Positions 1 to 11,700 of a stretch of 27,805 bases of DNA are shown here, piece by piece. The first letter of the stretch is position 1. Each line of letters begins with the position of its first letter. This stretch comes from Priapulus caudatus (taxonomy: Eukaryota > Priapulida > Priapulimorpha > Priapulimorphida > Priapulidae): positions 36,773-64,577 of the forward strand of contig NW_014577982.1 of NCBI RefSeq assembly GCF_000485595.1. The letters are read 5' to 3'. A program made the position numbers and the translations under genes. The notes beneath the pieces were generated by a model. That model was not told the origin of the DNA and did not search any database. It worked only from the letters and a program-made list of their open reading frames with translations.

Positions 1-192
1 AATCTATACTCGATTCAGTCATTTGTAGTAACTTCTTCGTAGTTTCCTGGTATGCTGAGAAATATTGCATGTTTTCTGTAAGCCCTAAACGTTTGGACAC
101 CTTTTAGAACGTAAACATTTCCTCGTTAACAAATATCTTAACAACATGCAATATATAGGCTATAGACGTGAAATATTCGTGCGTTTTCTTAC
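1..192 (-). other. Intron, incomplete at the window edge
   Basis: This is the intron downstream of the Kazal 14 exon. It is about as similar to the sequence at 640-819 (the intron after the Kazal 13 exon) as the exons are to each other; both share cctcgttaacaaatatctta. The duplication therefore covered exon plus intron. No exon is seen here. Confidence 0.7.
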
Positions 193-444
193 CAGTTCCC
201 AAGTCATATTGGGAGCAGTACATGTAGCATTCACTGTCATAGGTCTTTCCATCGTCACCGCACACTGAACCGCTGTTGTCGTACTCACATCCACGCAAAA
301 AGTCACAGCTATCGGGTTCGATTAGAGGTGTGGTAATTGGGGGACGTGTAACAGGTTCTGGCGTGGTAGGAGGGGTCGTGGTGGGAGGTGCTGGCTCTGT
401 TGTCAGTGAGCTACAAGCCCCACGATGCCGAAGCTTGACTTCAC
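193..444 (-). CDS. Exon: end of Kazal 13, Thr/Pro linker, most of Kazal 14 (last in window)
   Basis: This 252-bp, phase 1-1 exon (acceptor tcttacag, donor ACTG/GTAAGA) encodes LRHRGAC, a linker rich in TTPP, and [25 protein letters not shown], ending DLGTG. P1 is Tyr. A good donor at its end and the missing sixth Cys show that at least one further exon lies beyond the left edge. Confidence 0.9.
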
Positions 445-3400
445 CTGTAAGATCGAGAAATTAATGCAAAGTTAATAATTCGCGTTAGAATCCGCAGTTT
501 GCAGCCACAATATCTGGAGTTAACATTATCCTGGAACGTGCGTGCTAACCGTAATACGTCCTTTAATTTGCAAGGGCATCGGATGCAAGAATAACAAGAC
601 AATTGAATGACTTACGCACCATATACCAGATTAGACAGAAGCCATCGCGTATCATAGCTTCCTGGTTGTGCTAGTAAGAGACGTGGGATTTTGGGGTTTC
701 TATGCCTATATATTTCATGCTCTTAGATTTTGAAAACATTTTATAACGTAAGAATGTCCTCGTTAACAAATATCTTAACAGCATGCAATAGCCGTCAAAA
801 CATTAGTGCGTTTTCTTACCTGTTCCCAGGTCATATTGAGAGCAGTAGAGGTAACATTCACTGCCATAGGTTTTTCCATCGTCACCGCACACAGAACCGC
901 TGTTGTCGTGCTCACATCCACGCAAAAACTCACAGCTGTCGTGGGGAGGTGTGATGGGACGAGTGATAGGGGTGGGGGTGGGAGGGGCGGTGGTTGCATC
1001 TGCCTCTTCATTTCTCAGCGTTTCACAGGCACCGCGATACTGCACATTGACTTCACCTGTGAGATCGAAAAATTGGCAAAAGGTTAATTGAGAAGGTCAA
1101 TAGGGTTTCTTCGCAATCTTAACACCAGCTGTCGCTATGGCTGAGCGCAACAGGCTTGATCATTTACAGGGTCGGTGTCAGGGGCATACCTTTTGTTCAT
1201 ATGCCTTTTGACCTAATAAACGCACTGGGATTTAAGGATTTCCAGTTAAATACAGTCATAACTTTGGTATATCTCGGCTAGCATGTGCATCGCTAACTAA
1301 AGCAGGCTGGAATTAAACAGAAAAAATGCAGCAAGTTACTGACTACTAAAGTCAGGCTGTAGAGAGACATATAACACAGCAAAGGCTGCTCCATCACTCA
1401 CACGACATACTCTGTGGCCAATAAATAAACGACTGTATTAAGAATAATTTCTGAAGCAGAACGCGCTAGAAAGAGTCACCGCGTGCTATAGACAATAAAG
1501 CACGAGGTTTCTCGACAATATAGCAGCAAAGATGGGAGCGAATCGTGTCATTAATCTAAGTGTTATTAAGTCTAATCATTCATCTGAAGCTCAAGCTAGG
1601 TTGTTGTCAGAATAACACAACTAAAATCGGTCCTAGTACTTTACGCTTTCGTCATGGTGCTAGTTTCTCTCGCACAGCTGTAGGCTCGTTCTGACAACAA
1701 CCTCTCTTTCCGGGAATTATTAGCTGCCTGTAGTAAGACTGTCAGCAGACTGTGAGGCAGTCTTTTGCAGTAAATGTAGAAGCATCGGGACATCGCCTGC
1801 ACCCGCCAAAAGCAGAGGTAATGTTTGACGGGTCAGCAGTGGATACAGAAGTGCCACCTACAAGTGATTGCATGCACCCGGTAGAAGCAGATGTACTGGT
1901 TGACGCATCAGCAGTAGAGACATAAGCGCCATCTGCTGATCATCGCATGCACCCGGCAGAAGCAGAGGTAATGGTTGACGCGTCAACAGTAGAGACATAC
2001 GCGCCATCTGCTGGTGATTGCATGCATTTGGTAGAAGCGTAAGCAAACCTGATCCCACACCACACGTGCGCGAAGTTGCTTATAAGCGACCAATTAAATG
2101 TTTATGCATTATCGCTTCAGTGAGCGAGTGTGATCGTTCACGTTTGTGCGTGGCGCCACATAGCTGCTCTTGGAAAAGTGACAAGTGAGCAAGAATTGCA
2201 CACATAAAGTACAGGCAGGCTTGCAGATGTAATTCAAGCAAACAGTGGCGCCTCCAAGCGAGTGGCGATAGAATGCATGCGTCAGAGAGCGGATGTCAGT
2301 CAGCGTTTATTACCGGTTCCGTGGTCGTACTGGGCACAGTAGAGGCGACATTCGCTGGCGTAGGTGTTCCCGTCGTCGCCACACACGACGCCGGTGACGT
2401 CACGCTCACACCCACGTACAACATCACAGCTGTTGTATGCGGGAGCGGTGGGTGAGTTGACGATGACGACGGTGGCGGTGGCGTCGGTGATAGGGATGGA
2501 GGAGGAAGTGTAAGAATTTGCGGTGGGAGGTAGGGTTGTGGGTGTCGTAGTTGGAGGGAGGGTGGACGGAGCGGTGGTGGGTGGAAGTGATGTCGGGGCG
2601 GTGGTGGGCGGTATGGTAGTGGGAGGGGTGGTTGTGGGAGGTGGTGCTGGAACCTTGGTGAAAGAAAGGAGGACAGAAGAAAGGTTTGCGGGTGGAGCAG
2701 TAGTGGGTAGAGAGGTGGTGGGTGGAGCGGTGGAGGGTGGAGAAGTAGTAGGTGGAGAATCAGTGGGTGGATAAGTGGTGGCTGGAGAGGCGGTAGGTGC
2801 AGTGGCAGTGGGTGTGGAGGGTGGAGAGGTGGTGGGCAGAGAGGTGTTGGGTGGAGAAGTAGTGGATGGAGAAGTAGTGGGTGGAGAAGTAGTGGGTGGA
2901 GAAGAAGTGGGTGCAGAAGTAGTGGGTGGAGAGGTAGTGGATGGAGCGGTGGTGGGTGGAGCGGTAGTGGGTGGAGAAGTAGTGGATGGAGCGGTGGTGG
3001 GTGGAGCGGTAGTGGGTGGAGAAGTAGTGGGTGGAGAGGTAGTGGATGGAGCGGTGGTGGGTGGAGCGGTAGTGGGTGGAGAAGTAGTGGGTGGAGAGGT
3101 AGTGGATGGAGCGGTGGTGGGTAGAGAAGTAGTGGGTGGGCTAGCGTTATCGAGCAGCCGTGGTGGCGCGAGACACTCTCCCTCATATCTCGTTACCAGC
3201 GACCTATCCGTCATTCTCGCGCACGCCAGCTGACACGGGTTTCCGTACGTCCGCTCATCGCTCCCACACAGAGGCTCGTACTCCGTACTGCACGGGCAGG
3301 CGCCAGGGGCCGCCACCAGCGTCGCCTCGTCCGCCACGACGACGCTACTCTGATCGGTGGTGGTGGTGGTGGTGCCACTAGGTGGAAGTAGGATAGCACC

Positions 3401-6400
3401 GCAGGCGCCCTTGTGTTTCACGCTCACTGCGGCTGTTGATGACATCATAACGTGTTACCGACCTTACTCCTCTCGATTGATATCTCCCCCCCCCACACAT
3501 ATATATATATACACAATATATATATATATATATCTATATCTGATTATCAGATATGGGGTTAGGCCTGCCAGCTTTCATAGGTTTATCTTTCCTCTACTCG
3601 GTGTCACCCTACCGCCTTCATTCTGTATCCGAGTGCATAATTTTATGATGATTTTTGACAAATTCACATAGAAATATCTGTTAAGAAATGCTAAGTAATA
3701 AGAATAAATCCCAGGGAATGTCGCATTCGAGGCCAACATGATGACATTCCCTCTGTCATTCTGTAAATACTCGCAAACGTATAATTGCTGATAAAAGTAT
3801 AAAAGATCGATGTCACCTTACAAGAATATTTTGACCTTGCAATGTCGATACAGGATTGCAATGAATTTATGACCTTGCAATGTCATTGGGACACCTTGCA
3901 ATGTCGCTATCACCTAGCAATTCCATTGTAACTTTGCATGCATTGTAGTTATGACCTTGTAATGTCGTTGTGACCTTGTAATGTAGTTACAAACTTGCAA
4001 TGTCATTCCAACCTCGCAATATCGTTACGACCTTGAATATTTCCTGTGACCTTGCTATAGCTACTCCGCGACCTCGTAACCTCGTACACATCAGTTCTTA
4101 AAGTTCAAGGGACTATATCGAAGACGGAAAGAGACAGAAACGTTGATCAAATAGACCTCATACCTGTCTGTCTGTGTTGCTGTCCGCAGGTGAGCAGACA
4201 TTCGTTGTCGTAGGTCAGGTCGTCCGTGCCGCACACGGGAGCGTACTCGCTCGTGCACAGACAGGCTGGAGGCACCTCCGTGACAACGGGCCCTAGCAAC
4301 GAGACGCCGCATAGTTATCGATGGCGCTGCGGACGACGCTCTCTCGAGCACGAGCACAGGTAATTACAAAGGCGGGGTTTGCGCCGAATTATCCAAGAAC
4401 TATCACATTTACTTTTCATTATAAATATTTATAAACATTATCAAGGAATAATGGTAATAATGATATTTATAATAATAATAATGATATTAATAATGATATT
4501 AAATAATCGTAGTCATCGTAATAGTACAGTCGCAAATTTACTATTTAGAATCGTTAGAATTTTCTCTAAGTAACTGAATGAATTTTGCGCAGTTGACACG
4601 CGGTCGCCGCCAGCCCCAGGTGTAAATTAATTAACAGGTGATAATTTATCAACATACCTGCGTCACAACAGGTGAGAATTAATTAACCGATGAGAATTTA
4701 TCAACATACCTGCGTCGCTACAGGTGAGAATTAATTAACAATTGAGAATTTATCAACATACCTGCGTCACTACAGGTGAGAATTAATTAACAGGTGAGAA
4801 TTTATCAACATACCTGTATCACTGCACACGCGAAAGTAGTCGACGTGGAGCAATGGTTTTTCCCTCTGGGCGCAGCCTAGCTCGCACACGTTGCTATAGG
4901 TGACCCGGTCCGTACCACACACGGGCGTGAACTCTCTGTTGGGGTCAAAGTGAGAGCACACGTTACATGGATTAAATCGATATAATTATATTTGCTACAT
5001 ATTTTGTGGTGTGTCCGCCAACATGGTTTACTTGGTTGGGTTACAACTATGCGAGTATTTCACGTATATAACCCTACAAACTACCAATAACTAATATACC
5101 TACCTACAACTACCCTACTACTACCTACATTAACCCTACAGTAATCTTAACTGTAACCCTAACCATATACGTGAACTTGATCTTAACCATTAACCTGAAT
5201 CCTAAGCTATACGTTTCTACGCGTATATTTCTAAGCTCCAAAACTCATAATTTCATGCCCTAAACCTTAACCCTTTGAACCTATTGGCTGAATAATGAAT
5301 CCTGCATAAATTCATACCGCGTGCACACGCAGTCGTTGATAGATGGCGCTGGAGTGGCCGGCTCTTCCGTCACATCTCGGCACTCTCCTTCGTGTTGCAC
5401 GGCCAGCCACTGCATGTCCTTGCGTGTCTGTCGCAGGCACTCGATCTCACACGGGTTGCTGTAGGTGCGACCGTCGCTGCCACACTGAGGGTTCCAGTCA
5501 CGAGGACACTCGCATGCGTCGGGCGCCACTGCAAAGTACGCACGAACACGGTTAGTGATGACGTAGGCAGTAAAGGCAAGTGACGTCCTCGCATATATTA
5601 TTATTAATGATGCATATAGTTATTTCGTTACTATTTATTATATTTCACGATACTTTTAATAGTTTGTTAACATGTTTTCCTCTGTTATTCTTTACCAGTA
5701 TAGTAAAGTTAATTTAGGCCAGTGGTGTACTAATCGCGATCACATTTTCTCTTTCTTTGTTTTATTGATTTATTTATTTATTTATTCATTCTTCTTTCTT
5801 TCTTTCTTTCTCGCTCCTGTTTCCTCAAACCACACACGCTGTCTCTGCCTCTCTCCCTCTCTCTCCCCCTCTCTATCTCGCTCACCTTTCACGCACTCTC
5901 CGTCGTAGGCGACCTTCAGGTCCTGCATGCCTGGATCCTCGTACCGCGAGCAGTTCAGATCGCACGGGTTCGCGTACGTGCGACCGTCCGTACCACACAG
6001 CGGGTCCCACTCCAGCGTGCAGATACACGGGTCCGGCAGCTCTGCATCGTCAAACGTAAGGTGTCAACGTCAAGATTGAGGTGTTAACGTCAAACGTGAG
6101 GTGTCAACGTCAAACGTGAGGTGTCAACGTCAAAGGTGAGGTGTCAACGTCAAACCTGAGGTCTGACTCAATGCATATACAGAAAGGTTGAAGGAGTTAT
6201 TATTATTATAAACAATTTAGATTTAGATTTTAATTAACATTTTATACAATTAATTCTTTCTTAAGATTTGTAAATCTCTACAAAAATGTCTTTAAAAAAT
6301 TTAAAGACAGGCACGGACGTAAAAAGAGTTCACGTGTCTTACTCACCCTGGCAGGCGCCACTGTAGAGCAACTCGACAGCTGATTGGCTGGCGGCACACT

Positions 6401-7391
6401 CCAGTTCGCAGGGGTTCGGGTAGGTGATGGCGTCGGTGCCACACTGCGGGTCCCACTCCTTAGCGCACTTACATCGCTGATCAGTGCCCGTGTCCTCTGT
6501 AACAGCGAACAAGGCGTTGCAAAGTTACATGAAGCTTATTTTAATGTCCCTGCGAGGTTACTTACAGCTTACTTCGATGATAGTTTTAATGTTATTTCAT
6601 TGTTATTTCATTGTTATTTCATTGTTATTTCATTGTTATTGCATTGTTGTTTAAATGTTATTTTACTGTTGTTTCATTGTTTTTTCATTGTGACTTCTAG
6701 GCTGCTTCAGTCTCTCCAGGATTGTTTCGAGAATAGTTCAAAGTCAGTTTGAAGTTATTACAAGGCAATGTGAAGGTTATCTGAAGGTTACTCTGAACCT
6801 ACTCGTTTATAATGAGGGCAAACTCAGCACGCACCTGTGGGGCAACTACAATCTGCCGCGTGACACCTGTATTCTGCTTCGCGACACCTGCACTCACCTG
6901 TGGGGCACCTGAAATCTACGGCCTGACACCTGCACGCACCTGCAATCTACCACATCACACCTGCACTCACCTGTAGGACACCTGCCGCGGAAGGCCACGG
7001 AGAGGTTTTCCTTGCCCAGTATGCCGCGTGAACACTCGAGTTCGCACAGGTTGAAGTAGGAAACCATGTCGGTGCCACACACCGGGTCGGCGTCCTCCGA
7101 ACAGAGACACGATGGAATGAAGGTCTCCACGCAGGCTCCCGCATGCTCCAGCTCTGGTAGTGGATAGAGAAAGAGAGATAAGTACACAGAGGAGAGGTGA
7201 ATGGGGAGGAAAATGGGGAGAGAAAGAGAGATAAGTACACAGAGGAGAGGTGAATGGGGAGGAAAATGGGGAGAGAAAGAGAGATAAGAACACAGAGGAG
7301 AGGTGAAGTGGGGAGGGGGGCTAGGGTTATATATTGATATACACGTTAGAGGGAGAGGGAAAATGGGGGAAGATGGGGGATGAAGGCTATG

Positions 7392-7446
<55 letters not shown>

Positions 7447-8679
7447 AGGCCATGAGGGAGAGAGAAGGAGAAAGGGTGAGAGGGGAGATCGAGAGTACAA
7501 GGGAGAGAGAGGGAGAAAAGACAAAGAGATCAAGAAAGAGCGGTAGAGAAGAGATAAAGAGAAAAGGAGGAATTGTTGGACGATGTTCTTGACCATGAGA
7601 ATTTGGAACAGTAAACGGTGAAATTAAACCATTGTTATTTAATAATAGAAAGGCAGAAAATGTCACCTGGTTTTTTTGTCAGTGCCACCAGAGTCAACAT
7701 CTCGTTGACAGGGTCTCATTTACGGTTTAAGGATCATGACGGGGCAATTAGACAATAAACTAAAATCCTTGAATTTCTTACTTATTCCTGACTGTCTGGA
7801 GGAGCATTCCAGGAAGCAGGTGTTGTCGTAGGTGTTGCCATCTGTACCGCACTGAGGATCGTAGTATTCTGGACATGCACACCCTTCTTTCATTGTTTCA
7901 TCTGGAAACCAAACAGAGGGCATTAGAATGGGCAAAGAAATTAATTAAGAGATTTAAAGAATGCATCCGCATTAGAATGTTAACTTTATTAGGGTTTAAA
8001 AAAAAGTTGTTTTTTACCAATAAACAGTGGGCTTGCATTGCGCCAGTTTCTAATTTAGCTAGTTACCGGTAGCGCCTACCTTCCGCCGATTTTGTGCCTT
8101 ATTTTGTAGCTTCTCTCCTACATCTCCAGTTTCACCTGCTTATTTCCCACACCTTCCTATCGTTTTTCCCACATTCCACTTTACCTGAAGCTACCCCGTT
8201 ATAGCCTGGCTAAACCTTCTATTCTTCTAGTAATACGTGCTCTTTCGCCCAGGCTTGCCCCCAGACTGACCCGTCATTTTTCCTGGGTTTCCCACCACGC
8301 ATTCTCTCTCCCTGACTTCCTTGTAGCACTTTATCTGTAGTTTTCTCCTTACCGCCTGGCTAAACCTTCTACTCTCCCGCCTAGGTTTGGTCCTTTATAC
8401 TCACCCGTAATTTTTCCTGGTTTCTCCACCACGCATTCTCCTTCGCTGACTTCCAGCAGTCCGTTTATTCCAGAGATGATGCGCGCACAGCCGAGCAGGC
8501 ATCTGTTGGTGTAGGTCTTACCGTTGCTACCGCACACGGGCGTGTACTCCTGCGTGCAAATACACGAATCCTTCTTCTGGTCTGTAGTGGGAGACGAAGA
8601 ACATATGTTTGAATGAAATAAAGAGGAGGAGGGAAAGGATGAGGAAAAAGAAGAAGAAGAAGAAGGAGAAGAAGAAGAA

Positions 8680-8710
<31 letters not shown>

Positions 8711-11700
8711 TGGCACAGAGAGTTAGGCTACGTTTCGATTACGTTTTTGTAGCGGCAAGGCCCAACACATTTAACAGTAAAACATGCAGCTAACCATGAA
8801 CCTAACCATAGCTCCAATCCTAAATCTCATCCTGATCGCAACCCTGACACTAACCATATCTTCAACCCCAACCCTTACCCTAACCCTAACCCTAGCACTA
8901 GCCCTGACTCTAACACTAAACACTAACCATTAAACCTAACCCTAACCATAACCCTAACCATAACCCTAACTCCAACCCCTAACACTAACCCCTTAACCAT
9001 AACTATGCCTCTACGTGGTAGCTCACCATCCTTGCCGGTCTTGCACGCTCCCTGGTGAACCACGGTGATCTGGGAGCCAGTCTGCTCTTGCGCGCACAGC
9101 AGCCAGCACTCGTTCTCGTACGTCTGTCCGTCGCTTCCGCACAGCGGCATGTACAGGTTGAAGCACGTGCACGCCACGGCGGCGGGGGTGGGGGAGGTCG
9201 CCGGCGCCGGTTCTGCGCTCGATTCCGGTTCGGCAGTAGACTCCGGTTCAGCATGACCCTCTGGTGTGGATTCCGGTGTTGGTGTGGATTCCGGTTCGGC
9301 AGTGGACTCCGGTTCAGCATGACCCTCTGGTGTGGATTCTGGTCGTCAGCATGACCCTCTGGGTGTTCCGGGTTTCAGCATGACCTTCTGGTGCTGGCTT
9401 CTGGTTCAGCTTGACCCTCTGCCTGTGCGATTCGGCTTCAGCATGACCCTTCTTGCGTGTGGATTCCGCGTTCAGCATGACCTGGTTAGGTGATTTCTGC
9501 GTTTTTGGTTGCTGGATTCGGTTATGTGCTAGTGGATTCCGCGTTCGGGCATGACCTTCGTGTGGATTCCGGTTCAGCATGACCTCCGGGTGTGGAATTC
9601 CGGTTCAGCATGACATCGTGTGGATTCGGTTTCGCTGGCCTCTGGTGTGAGATTCTTGGTTTGGCGCTGGATCCCGGTTCGGCCAGTGGGATTCGCGCAG
9701 TTCGCATGACCCTCTGGTGGTGGATTTCTAGTTCAGCATTGCGCCTCTGGGTGTGGATTCAGGCGTTCTAGCATGGCCCTCTGCCAGTGTGCGTATTCTG
9801 GTTGCAACTGATTTCCGCGGTTCGGCAGTGGATTCCGGTTCGGCATGACCCTCCGGTGTGGATTCCGGTTCAGCATGGCCCTCTGGTGTGGATTCAGGTT
9901 CAGCATGGCCCTCTGGTGTGGATTCTGGTTTGGCGCTGGATTCCGGTTCGGCAGTGGATTCTGGTTCAGCATGACCCTCCGGTGTGGATTCCGGTGCTGC
10001 AGTGGCCTCCGGTTCCGCGCTGGATTCTGGTTCAGGAGTTGATTCCAACTTGGCACTTGATTCCGGTGTTGGTGTGGATTCTGGTGCTGCATGGCCCTCT
10101 GGTGTGGATTCCGGTTCAGCATGACCCTCTGGTGTGGATTCTGGTTCAGCATGGCCCTCTGGTGTGGATTCCGGTTCAGCATGACCCTCTGGTGTGGATT
10201 CTGGTTCAGCATGACCCTCTGGTGTGGATTCCGGTTCAGCATGACCCTCTGGTGTGGATTCCGGTTCAGCATGACCCTCTGGTGTGGATTCCGGTTCAGC
10301 ATGGCCTTCTGGTGTGGATACCGGTTCAGCGCTGTATTCCGGGTTGGTAGTATTTTCCAGTTTCACACTGGGCTCTGGCTCAGCACTGTATTCCGGTTCC
10401 GCACTGGATTCCGGTTCTGCGCTGGATTCTGGTTCTGCAGTGGATTCTGGTTCAGCAGTGGATTCCGGTTCTGCGCTGGATTCTGGTTCTGCAGTGGATT
10501 CTGGTTCAGCAGTGGATTCCGGTTCTGCGCTGGATTCTGGTTCTGCAGTGGATTCCGGTTCAGCAGAGGAATCCGGTTCTGCGCTTGATTCCGGTTCCGC
10601 ATGGCCTTCTGCTGTTGCATCCAGCTCAGCATAATGATCTGCGAAGAAAACAATCACAATCCAAATTAACATCGCACGATTAAATAAATCTAAATACGTC
10701 CTTAAATATAACTAAGTAACTCATAAAAATAATGCCCGTTGCCATGACGACACATACCTGCGCATGCGCCGTCGTGAGCGATCTTCAGACCGGACGTGGC
10801 ATCCTCGGCTGCTTTGCAGGCCAGCAGACAGTCGTTGTTGTATGTTTCCCCGTCGGTGCCGCACACGGGCGTGAGAATCTTCGGGCAGAAGCAGGGTGGA
10901 GGCACCACTGCACATGATGAGCAAGAGAAAAGGTTCGGTCATGATGTGTGTTTATGATATGTTTTCATGCTAATAACTGTATAGAGGTTGTTCTACACTA
11001 GACACTACTATTATACTTACTGTACTGTACTGTACTGTACTGTACTGTACTGTACTGTACTGTACTGTACTGTACTGTACTGTACTGTACTGTACTGTAC
11101 TGTACTGCACTGTACAGTACGGTACTATGCTATGTTATACTATACTATGCAGTATTGTACCCTACCGTACTATACCGTAATATACAATAACTATATTATA
11201 GTATACTTTACAATTGAACCATTACAATAGTATACAACTACACCATTACTATAGTATACAACTACACCATTACTATAGTATACTATACAACTACACCATT
11301 ACTATAGTATACTATACAACTACACCATGACTATATTATAGTATACTATACAACTACACAATCACTGTACTATAATATACAACTACACCATTACATCAGC
11401 GTAGCAGCAGGGCTGTGCGTACCTTTGCACTGACTCGTGCAGAACGGCTGTGGCGACACGAACGGTGTCTGCTGGTGGTAGCTCGCTATACCGGTCTCCT
11501 TCTCCACGACCCCCGACACGTACGGGAACAGCAGGTGGAGACACTGGTCGTCGGTGAAGGCGGCGTCGGCAGCGTCGCCCGTGTCGGCGCGTCGGCTAAA
11601 CGCTATCGTCGTCACGTTTCCCTGGCGGTAGCCGCGTCGGTTATAGAGGTCGTCGTGAATGTCGACGACGGGCGACGAGTAGTAGCTCATCGAGCGGTCA

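Noticed and set aside
2523-3233. Plus-strand open frames encoding Val/Gly-rich repeats ([14 protein letters not shown] type)
   Set aside because: They are the antisense of the Thr/Pro stalk; periodic repeats without stops in one frame tend to be open in others. The minus strand has Kazal modules and matching splice sites.
4620-4816. CRISPR-like array (evenly spaced repeats)
   Set aside because: The 52-bp units are contiguous tandem copies with no unique spacers, in a eukaryotic intron.
7720-7781. Read-through of the Kazal 4 exon to a stop codon, giving a Cys (LLSNC) that could be the sixth cysteine and a short isoform
   Set aside because: The spacing from C5 is longer than in the other modules, and splicing at GGAATAA/GTAAGA to the next exon restores the typical HAGAC ending in phase. 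Intron retention remains possible but is not supported.
8783-9004. True chromosome end
   Set aside because: The repeats are degenerate and flanked on both sides by exons of the same gene.
9787-10634. Plus-strand frames of 116-187 codons (Trp/Phe-rich, or Ser-Gly-rich)
   Set aside because: Antisense and shifted readings of the 30- and 18-bp coding minisatellite; they have no flanking gene structure.
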